Source: Candidatus Mediterraneibacter excrementavium (GTDB lineage: Bacteria; Bacillota; Clostridia; Lachnospirales; Lachnospiraceae). Taken from it: 64,000 nt of DNA. The stretch is from the NCBI GenBank assembly GCA_019120275.1, contig DWVL01000078.1:1-64000 (forward strand). The letters run 5' to 3'. The notes beneath the pieces are model-generated. The model made no database searches. It worked only from the letters and a program-made list of their open reading frames with translations, and had not been told where the DNA came from. This document shows positions 45,524 through 56,073 of this stretch, piece by piece; within the stretch, counting starts at the first letter, position 1; each line of letters starts with the position of its first letter. The position numbers and the translations under genes were made by a program.

Positions 45524-46872
45524 ACGCAGGGGAACTCATCAACACACCGGGGTATTACTATGCCATCGCCTACTGGGGCAGCATGATGATGTACAGTACG
45601 TTCCTGCCCCAGAGAAAGGCTTTGCAGCCGACATGGATCATTCGGATCTTTTTCCTGCCGGTGATCGTCGTGTGGATGACGCTTACGGACGGCGTCCCGC
45701 AGATGATCTTTCCGCTGACCATGGCCGTCAGTATATTCCTGATCTTCTGTTTTTTTCATGCAACCTGCCGGATCGACACTGCCAAGAGCGTATATTATTG
45801 TGTCAGAGCCTTTATCCTGGGAGAGTTTACAGCCTCGTTCGGCTGGCAGATCTATTATTATTCCCAGAGTCGGATGTCCTGGCTGAAAAACCCGGTGGCA
45901 AATGTGGTATTTGTTATTGTGACATACGGGATCTCGCTTGCGGTGGCTTATTATGTGGAGCATACCTTTGCACGGGAAGACGTGGAGCTTCTGATCACGA
46001 AAAGAGAGCTGGTCTCATCCGCAACCATTGTCGCGATCGCGTTTATCGTGAGCAATATCAGCTACCTGTACGGGCATACGCCGTTTTCCAGTACATTTCC
46101 GTATGAGGTGTTCATTATCCGCACACTGGCGGACCTGGGAGGCGTGGCCATCCTCTACGCTTACCATATCCAGCTGGTGCGCCTGCAGAATCAGATGGAG
46201 GCAAGGAATCTGCAGAACATCCTGGAAATGCAGTACACGAATTACCAGATCTCAGAGCAGAGCATGGAGCTGGTCAACCAGAAATACCATGACCTGAAGC
46301 ACCAGATCGCGATCCTGAAGGCGGGCGCGGTATCCGGCGAGGAGATGGTATCATCCCTTGAACGGATGGAGGAGGAGATCAAAAGCTACGAGGCCCAGAA
46401 CAAGACGGGCAATAAAGTGCTGGATACGATCCTGACCGGCAAGACGCTCTACTGCCAGGGGAAGGGGATCCAGCTGTCCTGCATTGCCGACGGGACGGCG
46501 CTGGAGTTCCTGGAGCTGATGGACTTAAGCGCCCTGTTCGGGAATATCCTGGACAATGCCATCGAAAATACGGAGAAAGTATCCGATCCGAAGAAGCGCC
46601 TCATCCATCTGACCGTGGCAGTTCAGAAAGGGTTTCTGCGCATCCGCTGTGAAAATTATTTCGATGGCGAAGTGACGATCCGGAACGGACTGCCGGTGAC
46701 GACCAAGTCAGATAAGCGGTATCATGGTTACGGGTTCAAAAGCATCCGCAGTATTGCGAAAAAGTACGGCGGCTCAGCTACTTTTGAGGCGAAGGATCAC
46801 TGGTTTGAGGTGCGCATCCTCTTCCCAGTGCAGAATGGCGGAAGCAGCACGGAAAAGCCACATACAAGTTAG
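45520..46872 (+). CDS. GHKL (AgrC-like) sensor histidine kinase
   Basis: Polytopic N-terminus; KYHDLKHQIAILKAG H-box; LFGNILDNAIENTEKV, RYHGYGFKSIRSIAKKYGG. Confidence 0.93.
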   Translation: MNAGELINTPGYYYAIAYWGSMMMYSTFLPQRKALQPTWIIRIFFLPVIVVWMTLTDGVPQMIFPLTMAVSIFLIFCFFHATCRIDTAKSVYYCVRAFILGEFTASFGWQIYYYSQSRMSWLKNPVANVVFVIVTYGISLAVAYYVEHTFAREDVELLITKRELVSSATIVAIAFIVSNISYLYGHTPFSSTFPYEVFIIRTLADLGGVAILYAYHIQLVRLQNQMEARNLQNILEMQYTNYQISEQSMELVNQKYHDLKHQIAILKAGAVSGEEMVSSLERMEEEIKSYEAQNKTGNKVLDTILTGKTLYCQGKGIQLSCIADGTALEFLELMDLSALFGNILDNAIENTEKVSDPKKRLIHLTVAVQKGFLRIRCENYFDGEVTIRNGLPVTTKSDKRYHGYGFKSIRSIAKKYGGSATFEAKDHWFEVRILFPVQNGGSSTEKPHTS

Positions 46873-46906
46873 ACAACAGACCGGGTTTATGACGCCGGTT
46901 TTACAG

Positions 46907-46950
46907 AAACCTGCCGGGATTCATGAAGTGATCCCGGCAGGTTTTGTTGA
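46907..46950 (+). terminator. Rho-independent terminator
   Basis: aaacctgccgggat / atcccggcaggttt perfect 14-bp stem, T-rich tail. Confidence 0.85.
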
Positions 46951-47050
46951 TTTTATACGATTAACGTTAAAAAAATGACCTTTTACGGACAGAAAATGCA
47001 CAAAGGCTGAAAAAGGATTAAACTGTTAAAAAATCGAGAGGTGAAAGAAT

Positions 47051-49453
47051 ATGAGAAAGGTTGATTTTAACCAGGGGTGGCAGTGCCGCCGTCTTTCCGG
47101 GCAGGGAGGATTTTATCCGGTGTCCGTTCCTCATGACGCCATGATCCATGAGAACCGATCTGCCCGGAGCGTGGGGGCGGAGAACATTGGCTGGTTTGAA
47201 GGGGAAGATTACGAGTATGTAAAAACTTTCACTGTACCGGAAGAAGACCGGGAGAAGACGATCCTTTTTGAGTTTGAGGGCGTTTATCATCACGCGGAGG
47301 TATATCTCAACGGAAAGCAGGCGGCATACCGTCCATACGGCTATACCAATTTCTATGTGGAGGCGGATGAGCTGCTGAGATACGGGGAGGAAAATGAGAT
47401 CCGCGTGATCGCGCGCAACCAGGACCAGCCTAACAGCCGCTGGTATTCCGGGACCGGCATCTACCGTCCGGTCTCGATGTACACCGGGGATGGGAAATTT
47501 ATCCAGGTGAACGGCCTCCGGATCCGCACGGTCAGCCATGAACCGGCGGTGATCGAAGTGGAAGTAAAGACTTCTGTATCGGGAATGGTCAGCGTTGAGA
47601 TCCGGGATGAAGGAAGCTTGGTGCTTTCAGAAGAGAAGCTGTCAGAGAACGGGAAAGCGGTCTTTCAGCTGACGGTTCCGGACGCGAAGCTGTGGAGCTG
47701 CGATTCACCGCATCTGTATACATGCACCGCAAGGTTCGGCGAGGATGAGGTGGAAGAGCATTTCGGGATCCGGACCCTTGCCTGGGATCCGGACCGCGGC
47801 ATGACGATCAACGGCGAGCGTGTGATCCTGCGCGGGGCATGCATCCACCATGACAACGGGCTGCTCGGCGCGTGTGCATTCCCGGAGGCGGAGGAACGCA
47901 AGGTGCGGGTGATGAAAGAGGCGGGGTACAACGCCCTGCGCTCGGCCCATAATCCCTGTTCTAAAGCTATCCTGGATGCCTGCGACCGTCTGGGCATGCT
48001 GATGATGGATGAGTTTGTGGACGTCTGGTATATCCACAAGACGAAATACGATTATGCACAGGAACTGATGGACTGGTGGAAGAGCGACCTGCGGGATATG
48101 GTCAATAAGGATTTCAACCACCCGTCTGTGATCCTGTATTCCACAGGAAATGAAGTGGCGGAGACGTCGGAGAAAAAAGGGATCGCATTTACCGGGGAGA
48201 TGACGGAATATCTGCACAGCCTGGATCCGACCCGGCCGGTGACATGCGGCATTAATATATTCTTTAATTTCCTTTACTCCATTGGCCTTGGCGTATACAG
48301 CGACGACAAGGCGGAAAAGGAGGCGAAGAGCGCTGAGGCGGATCCGGCGAAGAAAAAGAAATCCCATGTGGGAAGTGATTTTTACAATACGCTTGCCTGC
48401 CTTGTCGGAGATTATTTCATGAAGATCGGCGCCACGCTTCCGCCCTGCGACTGGAAGACGAAGGATGCATTTGCGAATATGGACATTGCCGGATACAATT
48501 ACGGCCTGTTCCGCTATAAACACGACCTGAAAAAATATCCGGAACGGCTGATCCTGGGGAGCGAGACGTTCTGCAAGGATGCCTATTCCTTCTGGGAGAT
48601 CGCGAAGAAGAATCCACGGATCATCGGAGACTTCGTCTGGGCCGGTATGGACTACATCGGTGAGATCGGCGAAGGCGCGGCAGAGTATCAGGATTATAAG
48701 ATGGACAGTCCCGGGAACAGCATGACCGGGGACAACGGACGTGTGGACCTGCTCGGGAAAGAACGGGCGGAGGCCGCCTATACAAAGGTGGTCTTCGAGC
48801 AGGAGACAGGGCCGTTTATCGCGGCGAAGCCGGCCTATCAGGAAGAAAAGCTCAGGCTTACCGGATGGAAGCTGACGAAAGCGGTCCAGAGCTGGTCCTG
48901 GAGAGGCAGCGCCGGAAAAGAGACGGAAGTGGAAGTCTATGCAAGAGGGGCGGAGGCAGAACTTGCCATAAACGGAAAGAGCATGGGACGGAAGAAGCTG
49001 AAGAAAGCCCGTGCAGTTTTCAAAGTCCCCTACCAGGACGGGGAGATCACGGCGATCTCTTATGATGAGAATGGAAAACAGATCGGCGTACAGTCTCTGG
49101 TGACAGCGGGCGAGGAAACGGTGCTGCGCGTCCTGCCGGAATGCGGGGCAGTCAATGCCGGATCACTTGCCTATGTGTGGCTGAGATATACAGATAAGGA
49201 AGGGATCTGGAAGCCGACGGAGAAGCACACGCTGAAGGTGAGCGTAAAGAACGGGACGCTCCTTGGCCTTGGAAGCGCCAGTCCGTATACAGAGGCAGGC
49301 TACACGGGAGATACCGTGAAGACGTACTACGGCGAGGCGATGGCCATCATCCGGGCGGACGGCACAGGTGCGGTGGAAGTGACCGCAGATGACGGCGCGA
49401 TGTGTGAGACAGCGGTTATCCCCTGTGAAGTGTCGGATGACAATGAATCCTGA
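47051..49453 (+). CDS. GH2-family glycoside hydrolase (beta-galactosidase-like), copy 2 (paralogue of 32616-34991)
   Basis: SRWYSGTGIYRPVSMYTG, GACIHHDNGLLGACAF, YSTGNEVAETSEKKG, LILGSETFCKD; long collinear identity with copy 1. Confidence 0.9.
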   Translation: MRKVDFNQGWQCRRLSGQGGFYPVSVPHDAMIHENRSARSVGAENIGWFEGEDYEYVKTFTVPEEDREKTILFEFEGVYHHAEVYLNGKQAAYRPYGYTNFYVEADELLRYGEENEIRVIARNQDQPNSRWYSGTGIYRPVSMYTGDGKFIQVNGLRIRTVSHEPAVIEVEVKTSVSGMVSVEIRDEGSLVLSEEKLSENGKAVFQLTVPDAKLWSCDSPHLYTCTARFGEDEVEEHFGIRTLAWDPDRGMTINGERVILRGACIHHDNGLLGACAFPEAEERKVRVMKEAGYNALRSAHNPCSKAILDACDRLGMLMMDEFVDVWYIHKTKYDYAQELMDWWKSDLRDMVNKDFNHPSVILYSTGNEVAETSEKKGIAFTGEMTEYLHSLDPTRPVTCGINIFFNFLYSIGLGVYSDDKAEKEAKSAEADPAKKKKSHVGSDFYNTLACLVGDYFMKIGATLPPCDWKTKDAFANMDIAGYNYGLFRYKHDLKKYPERLILGSETFCKDAYSFWEIAKKNPRIIGDFVWAGMDYIGEIGEGAAEYQDYKMDSPGNSMTGDNGRVDLLGKERAEAAYTKVVFEQETGPFIAAKPAYQEEKLRLTGWKLTKAVQSWSWRGSAGKETEVEVYARGAEAELAINGKSMGRKKLKKARAVFKVPYQDGEITAISYDENGKQIGVQSLVTAGEETVLRVLPECGAVNAGSLAYVWLRYTDKEGIWKPTEKHTLKVSVKNGTLLGLGSASPYTEAGYTGDTVKTYYGEAMAIIRADGTGAVEVTADDGAMCETAVIPCEVSDDNES

Positions 49454-49509
49454 ATAAAGGTCAACGGATATAAAAAGACAGAGAAATGAGAAGGGAGAGA
49501 AAGGGAAAG

Positions 49510-52500
49510 ATGAGAAGAACGAGGAAACTGGTCGCAGCTGCAATGGCTGGGGCGATGGTCTTCGGTCTTGGCGGATGCGGACAGACAACCCTGAGCCAGA
49601 CGTCTGAACCGATCGAGTTTATGAGCGTGGACGCACAGGCCCAGATCGTGAACCTGAAGACCCAGGGCATGACTGATCCGTTGGGGATCGATGCGGCGGC
49701 CCCGTCGTTTTCATGGCAGATGCAGTCGGATGTGGTCGGCGCGGCACAGAAAGCATACCAGATCGTTGTGACGGACCCGTCCGGGGCGACGGTGTGGGAT
49801 TCCGGCGTGGTGGAGAGTTCCGCATCCAATGAGATCGTTTATGAAGGCGAAGAACTTCAGCCGGCTACGAAATATACATGGACGGTCAGTGTGACGGATA
49901 CCGGGGATAATACGGTGGAGTCTGAGCCGGCGTACTTTGAGACCGGACTGATGAGCGAGTCCTTTGACGCGTGGGACGGGGCTGAGTGGATCGGCGCCCC
50001 GGAACTTCAGCTGGACGCGGCGTCCTGCTGTGTATTTAATATCTCGGCCGGCGTGCAGATCCCGGCGGGCAGCACCAGCGCGTCGCTGATCTTTGGCGCG
50101 GATGACTTCCGCCTGAACAACCGGCTGTTCAACGTGGACATGCAGGAAGGCGAGAACTATGTCCGGCTGGAACTTGATATTTCCGGCGTCAATGAGAATG
50201 GCGGCGCGAAGATCAACGCGTACAGGATGGGATATTTTGAAGGCGATACACCGGACACGCCGGTGATGACGATCGAGGAAAACGAGTCGCTGGATTCGCT
50301 GATCAATGCATCGAATATGAACGAGATGCATGAGCTGACCGTGCGCGTCAGTGCAAGTTCCATTACATTTGCAATAGACGGCACAGAACTTGAGAAGGCG
50401 GAGATCAGTGTCAACAATCTCGGCGGCGACAGCAGCTACAATACTTTCCCGAACCTGGCGTCCATCGGGTTCGCGGCGGATGCGGGCCAGCAGGCGGTGT
50501 TTACGGACTACCGCGTGGAGAATGGCGGCAGCTACGGAAGCGGGACTCTGTTTGGCGAGGATACAGGGGCGACATACGAGATCTTCTCCGATATGGACGG
50601 CGTATCCGTATCCGGCAATACGATCACAGTAAACGGCGGCTCTTCGGGAGTCCTCGGGTATGCGGACCCGTCCTACGGCGCGGCCCCGATGCTGCGGACA
50701 GGCTTCGAAGTGAAGCCGGGCGTTGAATCCGCAAGGCTTTACCTGACAGCGCAGGGCATTTATAATTTCTATATGAACGGCCAGGAAGTGGCGGCGGATG
50801 AATGGTTCAATCCGGGCGCTTCCGAGTACGATGCGGAACTGGGGTATAACACTTACGATGTGACAGAATATCTGGCAGAGGGCGAAAATGCCATGGGCGC
50901 GGTCCTGGGTGAAGGCTGGTGGACCGGCCAGATGACCTACGAGGCGTCCAACTCCAACTATTTCGGCGATCAGCCGGCGCTGATGGCGAAGCTGGTGGTG
51001 AACTATGAGGACGGCAGTTCCGACATCATTGTTACAGACGATGCGTCATGGAAATATTACAACGATGGTCCGGTGAGATATGCTTCCTACTTCCAGGGCG
51101 AGCGGTATGACGCAACGAAAGAGGCGGCGGTGACAGGATGGAACGCTGCGGGATTTGATGATTCCGCATGGCAGGCTTCCGCAGTAATTGAGACCAGACC
51201 GGCTTTCTCCAATGTAAGGCTTGTGACCCGGTATGACGAACCGGTACATGTAATCCGTACCAATGAGGCAACGGCGCTCGGTGCTTCAAAGGAAGGCGAG
51301 GATTCCTACATATATGATATGGGTGAAAATGTGTCCGGCGTGCCGGTGATCACGATCCCGGACGAGTATGCGAAAGCAGGGGAGACGGTGACAGTGCGCT
51401 TCGCCGAGATCCTCTATCCGGAACTGGAAGAGTATACCGAAAAAGGACTGGACGGCCTTCTGATGGTGGAGAACTACCGGGCGGCCATGGTGACGGATTT
51501 CTATACGATGAAGGAGAGCGGCAATGTGATCGCCCCGGATCTTACCTTCCACGGGTACAGGTATATCGAGATCACCGGACTTGACGAGGAACTTCCGGCG
51601 GAATGCGTGCAGATGCAGGTGCTTTCCTCTGTCGATGCGACGGGAAGTTATATTTCATCCAATGAGCTGGCAAACCAGCTGTACCGGAATATTACGAATT
51701 CTACGACAAGCAATTACATCTCCATCCCAACGGACTGCCCGCAGAGGAACGAGCGTATGGGATGGACGGGAGATGCGCAGATATTCGCGCTGTCAGGCTC
51801 CTATGTGGCGGATACCTACAACTTCATGGATCAGTGGATGAACAGTGTTCGCGCCGATTCCGGCGAGACCGGCATGTCCTCCCAGTATTCGCCGGCGTTC
51901 GTGGCGTACGAGCCGGGAGCGGAGTCCATCGAGCATACGGGACAGAGCTTCGGTATTACCTGGAATGCACTGGCGGTCACGGTGCCGTATAATCAGTATA
52001 TACAGACCGGCAGGCTGGAGATCGTGGAAGAAAATATCGACAATATTTACGCATATATGGATACGCTGATGACCACACCATTCGAGTACAAGAATCCGGA
52101 CGGAGAGAAAGTGGAAGATGAGCGGCTGACCGGCGAGACCGGCACCCTGGCGGATCATCTGTCCCGCGTAAGCACGGACAGTCCGCTCCTGGGCAACGCA
52201 CTCTATATCGCCTGCCTGGACGAGTCCGCGATCATGGCTGACGCCATCGGTGATGCGGAGAAAGCGGATGCGTTCAGGGAAGCAGCTGCCGATGCAAGAG
52301 ATGCATGGAACGAGATCTTCATCGATCCGGATACCGGTAAGACGAGAAATGCCGAGGGAGAAGTACAGGATACGCAGGCGTCCTACGCGACACCGCTCCG
52401 GTTCGGCGTGGTCAATGACAAGAATCTTGAAAAAGTAACGGAAAATTATTATAAGTCCATCGCGGAGGCTTCCGGAGAAGACATGGACGGCGTGGGCATC

Positions 52501-53145
52501 ACGCCTTATACGCTGACCACCGGATTCAACGCTACCGGCAACCTTCTGAACGCTCTTTCCGACAATGGACTCAACGACACAGCTTACAAGCTCTTTGAGT
52601 CAACCGATTACGCGTCATGGCTCTATCCGGTGACGGAAGGCGCGACCAGCATCTGGGAGAGATGGAACTCCTATACGGAAGAGGGAGGATTTAACGGCAA
52701 CAACAGCATGAATTCCTTCAACCACTATTCCTATGGCGCTGTATGCGAGTGGATGATCGGTTATCAGGCCGGCATCATTGCCGACAAGAATCTGCCCGGC
52801 TATCAGAACTTTATCCTGCAGCCGACTGTGGGCGGCACATTTACCGAATTGACGGGAAGCTATGATTCCGTATACGGAACGATCACCAGTGGCTGGACAG
52901 CGGAAGAGGGACGGATGACGTCCTATGACGTAACGGTTCCGGCAAATACGGCGGCAACCCTCTATCTTCCGGTAAGCGCGGATGAGGTAAATGAGATCGA
53001 AGGCATTACACATGTCGGAAGCGAGACGCATAATGGCATTGAAACAGAGAAGTTTGAAGTAATGGCCGGAACATGGCATTTTGACATCCAGGGCAGCTCC
53101 ATTACGATTTCACAGGCGGAGGCTCCGGCTGAAGCGGCAGAGTGA
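49510..53145 (+). CDS. Secreted lipoprotein GH78 alpha-L-rhamnosidase with inserted LamG/concanavalin-like domain
   Basis: Lipobox GAMVFGLGGCGQ; DPLGIDAAAPSFSWQM N-terminal domain; GPGASEYD-like NPGASEYDAELGYNTYDVTEYL; CPQRNERMGWTGDAQIFALSG catalytic motif. Confidence 0.92.
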   Translation: MRRTRKLVAAAMAGAMVFGLGGCGQTTLSQTSEPIEFMSVDAQAQIVNLKTQGMTDPLGIDAAAPSFSWQMQSDVVGAAQKAYQIVVTDPSGATVWDSGVVESSASNEIVYEGEELQPATKYTWTVSVTDTGDNTVESEPAYFETGLMSESFDAWDGAEWIGAPELQLDAASCCVFNISAGVQIPAGSTSASLIFGADDFRLNNRLFNVDMQEGENYVRLELDISGVNENGGAKINAYRMGYFEGDTPDTPVMTIEENESLDSLINASNMNEMHELTVRVSASSITFAIDGTELEKAEISVNNLGGDSSYNTFPNLASIGFAADAGQQAVFTDYRVENGGSYGSGTLFGEDTGATYEIFSDMDGVSVSGNTITVNGGSSGVLGYADPSYGAAPMLRTGFEVKPGVESARLYLTAQGIYNFYMNGQEVAADEWFNPGASEYDAELGYNTYDVTEYLAEGENAMGAVLGEGWWTGQMTYEASNSNYFGDQPALMAKLVVNYEDGSSDIIVTDDASWKYYNDGPVRYASYFQGERYDATKEAAVTGWNAAGFDDSAWQASAVIETRPAFSNVRLVTRYDEPVHVIRTNEATALGASKEGEDSYIYDMGENVSGVPVITIPDEYAKAGETVTVRFAEILYPELEEYTEKGLDGLLMVENYRAAMVTDFYTMKESGNVIAPDLTFHGYRYIEITGLDEELPAECVQMQVLSSVDATGSYISSNELANQLYRNITNSTTSNYISIPTDCPQRNERMGWTGDAQIFALSGSYVADTYNFMDQWMNSVRADSGETGMSSQYSPAFVAYEPGAESIEHTGQSFGITWNALAVTVPYNQYIQTGRLEIVEENIDNIYAYMDTLMTTPFEYKNPDGEKVEDERLTGETGTLADHLSRVSTDSPLLGNALYIACLDESAIMADAIGDAEKADAFREAAADARDAWNEIFIDPDTGKTRNAEGEVQDTQASYATPLRFGVVNDKNLEKVTENYYKSIAEASGEDMDGVGITPYTLTTGFNATGNLLNALSDNGLNDTAYKLFESTDYASWLYPVTEGATSIWERWNSYTEEGGFNGNNSMNSFNHYSYGAVCEWMIGYQAGIIADKNLPGYQNFILQPTVGGTFTELTGSYDSVYGTITSGWTAEEGRMTSYDVTVPANTAATLYLPVSADEVNEIEGITHVGSETHNGIETEKFEVMAGTWHFDIQGSSITISQAEAPAEAAE

Positions 53146-53161
53146 TGAAAGGAAGTAAGAG

Positions 53162-55018
53162 ATGAAACTGAACAATATTGTTGAAAAACCTGTATTCCGT
53201 ACGAAGATCAAGTCTTCAAGCGTAAAGGCGCAGGAGATGCTCCTCGGCTATTTCCTGGCTCCCTTCTGCGCGATGATCTCCAACGCGATCTTCGGTTCCT
53301 ATCTGAACCGTTATTACGCGGATATCATCGGATGGACCGCATTCGGAGCGTTTTCTACGCTGCTTCCGATCGTGTCGGTGATCTTCGTGGTGGCAGGAAA
53401 CCTGGTCGTGGGACAGCTCATGGAGCGTACCCGCACCACACAGGGAAAGGCAAGGCCGTACCTGCTCCTGTCGGCGCCGATCGTGGCGGCTGCGATCATC
53501 CTGCTTTTTATGACGCCGACAAACAGCAGTCCGATCGTACAGATGATCTGGATCGCGATATCTTATAACCTGTACTACGCGCTGGCTTATCCAATGTTCT
53601 ATACGGCGCACAGCTCTATGGTGGCTGTGTCTACAAGAAACTCCCAGAGCCGCGGGCTTCTGTCCACATTTTCCAATGCGGCCATGGTCGCATCGGCCGG
53701 CGTGGGCGCCAGCATCGTGGTCCCGGTGCTGCTACAGAGTTATCTGTTCGTGGCCGGGGCGAACGGCGGGTATGACATCGAGACCAGCCTTGCACACTGG
53801 CGGATCGTGGCGATCGTCCTGTGCGTACTCTCATTCTTTGGTATCCTGGTGGAGTATTACTTCACCCGTGAGCGTATCACAGAAGAATCGATCAAACTGA
53901 ATATCCAGGAAGAAAAGATCCCGGTGAAGAAGCAGCTGCAGGCCTGTGTGAAGGAGAAGTTCTGGTGGATCATTATCCTTTACTTCTTCCTCTTCCAGCT
54001 GGGCGGCCTGGTAAAGAACAGCTCCATGAGCTTCTATGCCAGATGGATGTTTGACAGTGTGGTCAATGTGACCGATACGAGCGGCATCGAGTCGGCGGCC
54101 GGCGCGGTTATGTCCACCCTGGGGCTTATCGGCGGCATCCCGACGGCGGTCGGTATGCTGATCGCCTTCCCTATCGCTAACAAGCTGGGCAAACAGCGGG
54201 CGGTGTGCCTGGGCCTCATCATCTCCGTGCTGGGCGGCCTGGTGAGCTTTATTGATGTACACAATGTCGGGATCGTATGTGCCGGCATCGTGCTCAAGGG
54301 CATCGGTACGATCCCTGCGTCCTATGTGACGCTTGCGATCCTGGCTGACGTGCTTGACCATATGGAGGCGAAGAACGGATTCCGCTGTGACGGCATTACT
54401 ATGTCGATTTACGGCGCCATCATGATCGGCCTGTCGGGTCTTGGCACCGGCATCATCAACGGACTTCTGTCCTTCTCCGGATATGTGAGCTCCGGACATC
54501 CGGTGGATCTTCAGGCGTACCTTGCAGGGGGCGAGGCGGAAGCCCTCCTTGACCGTCTGAATCCGGCAGAACTGCAGCAGTTCATCGATGCGGGGGGAGA
54601 AGTTGTATACCGGCAGATGGGCGGAACCGAGCAGGTGCTTGCATTTACATTCCTCGGTCTGGAGCTGATCTGCTTCCTGATCATCATCGTGATGATGAGC
54701 TTCCTGAACGTGGAGAAATACATCGCCGATGACCAGAAGAAGATCATCGAGAACCAGAAGGCGGCAGTCCTTGCATCCGGCGGCGAGTGGATCGATCCGG
54801 AAGAGCGCATGCGCAGAGAGCAGGAAGAAGCGGAACGCCTGGAAGAGGAAGAGCGGAAGAAAGAGCTGAAAGTCCGCTGCGAGAAGAAAGGCCTGAATTA
54901 CGAGGAAGAAGAGGCAAAATACGAGAAAGCCAGAGCGGAAAAACTGGCGAAGCAGGCGGAAAAAGAAAAGGCAAAACAGGCGAAAGAGGCGGCGAAGAAT
55001 GCAGCAAAGAAAAAGTAG
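53162..55018 (+). CDS. GPH/MFS-type sugar transporter (MelB-like) with highly charged C-terminal extension
   Basis: 12-TM-type sequence with GQLMERTRTTQGKARPYLLLSAP; C-terminal ~90 aa K/E/R/A-rich tail. Confidence 0.88.
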   Translation: MKLNNIVEKPVFRTKIKSSSVKAQEMLLGYFLAPFCAMISNAIFGSYLNRYYADIIGWTAFGAFSTLLPIVSVIFVVAGNLVVGQLMERTRTTQGKARPYLLLSAPIVAAAIILLFMTPTNSSPIVQMIWIAISYNLYYALAYPMFYTAHSSMVAVSTRNSQSRGLLSTFSNAAMVASAGVGASIVVPVLLQSYLFVAGANGGYDIETSLAHWRIVAIVLCVLSFFGILVEYYFTRERITEESIKLNIQEEKIPVKKQLQACVKEKFWWIIILYFFLFQLGGLVKNSSMSFYARWMFDSVVNVTDTSGIESAAGAVMSTLGLIGGIPTAVGMLIAFPIANKLGKQRAVCLGLIISVLGGLVSFIDVHNVGIVCAGIVLKGIGTIPASYVTLAILADVLDHMEAKNGFRCDGITMSIYGAIMIGLSGLGTGIINGLLSFSGYVSSGHPVDLQAYLAGGEAEALLDRLNPAELQQFIDAGGEVVYRQMGGTEQVLAFTFLGLELICFLIIIVMMSFLNVEKYIADDQKKIIENQKAAVLASGGEWIDPEERMRREQEEAERLEEEERKKELKVRCEKKGLNYEEEEAKYEKARAEKLAKQAEKEKAKQAKEAAKNAAKKK

Positions 55019-56060
55019 GAAAAAGATTGTTCTCACGGTGGTGACTGTCCTTGCGGCAGTCATCGCCGTGATCCTTGTTATAAAGAGAGATGTTGTGCGA
55101 ATGGTTTACCACAACCTGGTGAAGACGGAAGTTCCGCTGGACGTATCAGGCGGGTGGGACGGCGGCGAGACCTACAAGCATATCCAATATGCGGATGTAT
55201 CGGATTCGGATTATCTGGATCTGTATGTGCCGGACAGTGAGAAGCCGGTGCCGCTCCTGATCCTGGTCCACGGCGGCGGATTCCTGTTCGGGGACAGTGA
55301 TACCAGGCAGTGTCAGCTCATGTATCAGTATTTCCGGGATCACGGGTATGCCTGCGCATCCATCAACTACCGGCTTGCGGGGGAAGCATCCTATCCGGCG
55401 GCAGTGGACGATGTGAAAGCGGCGGTGCGGTTCCTGAAAGCCAACGCGGAGAAATACGGATATGATCCGAACCGGATCGCCATCTGGGGCGAGTCCGCCG
55501 GCGGTTATCTGGCTGTGGCGGCGGGCGTGACGGAAGACGATGAGTACAATGGCGTGAAATTTATCGGCGAGGAAGAACTGGAAGAGCCGGTATCCGCCAA
55601 AGTTTCCGCTATCGTAGATTTCTACGGCTGCTGCAGGCTCGGACAGATGGAAAAACAGTTCCGGGAACTGAAGATCCCGAAGGTGGTCACATCCATTGCG
55701 GCAAGCTGGGGATGGCAGGCCATGCGGGAGAGCGGCTACGACAGCTTTGAGGAAATCTGGCTGGACAGACCGTTTGATGAACTGTCAGAGGAAGAGGTCG
55801 ATCAGATGAGCCCGGCATGGTACGCGGAGAAAAATCTTGACGCAGATTCGGACCTGGCTGTTATGATCTGGCACGGGGATGCGGATATCACAGTGCCTTA
55901 TCTGCAGTCTGAGGAACTGGCGGAACTTTTGACGGAGAAGCTTGGAGAGGATAAGGTGTCATACCGGCTGTTCCACAATTACTGTCATGCGGACGACCTG
56001 TTCTACAGTGATGAGGCGCTGGGAGAGGTTCAGCGGTTCATTGAAAAATCGTTATCATAA
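54999..56060 (+). CDS. Membrane-anchored alpha/beta hydrolase (carboxylesterase/BD-FAE-like)
   Basis: N-terminal signal anchor; LILVHGGGFLFGDSDTRQ oxyanion HGGG, IWGESAGGYLAVAAG GxSxG; overlaps the transporter by 20 bp. Confidence 0.88.
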   Translation: MQQRKSRKKIVLTVVTVLAAVIAVILVIKRDVVRMVYHNLVKTEVPLDVSGGWDGGETYKHIQYADVSDSDYLDLYVPDSEKPVPLLILVHGGGFLFGDSDTRQCQLMYQYFRDHGYACASINYRLAGEASYPAAVDDVKAAVRFLKANAEKYGYDPNRIAIWGESAGGYLAVAAGVTEDDEYNGVKFIGEEELEEPVSAKVSAIVDFYGCCRLGQMEKQFRELKIPKVVTSIAASWGWQAMRESGYDSFEEIWLDRPFDELSEEEVDQMSPAWYAEKNLDADSDLAVMIWHGDADITVPYLQSEELAELLTEKLGEDKVSYRLFHNYCHADDLFYSDEALGEVQRFIEKSLS

Positions 56061-56073
56061 GTGAAAGGCGGAG

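Noticed and set aside
53831-55063. 410-aa minus-strand ORF rich in Phe/Leu
   Set aside because: Reverse complement of the K/E-rich tail and MFS gene; composition artefact.
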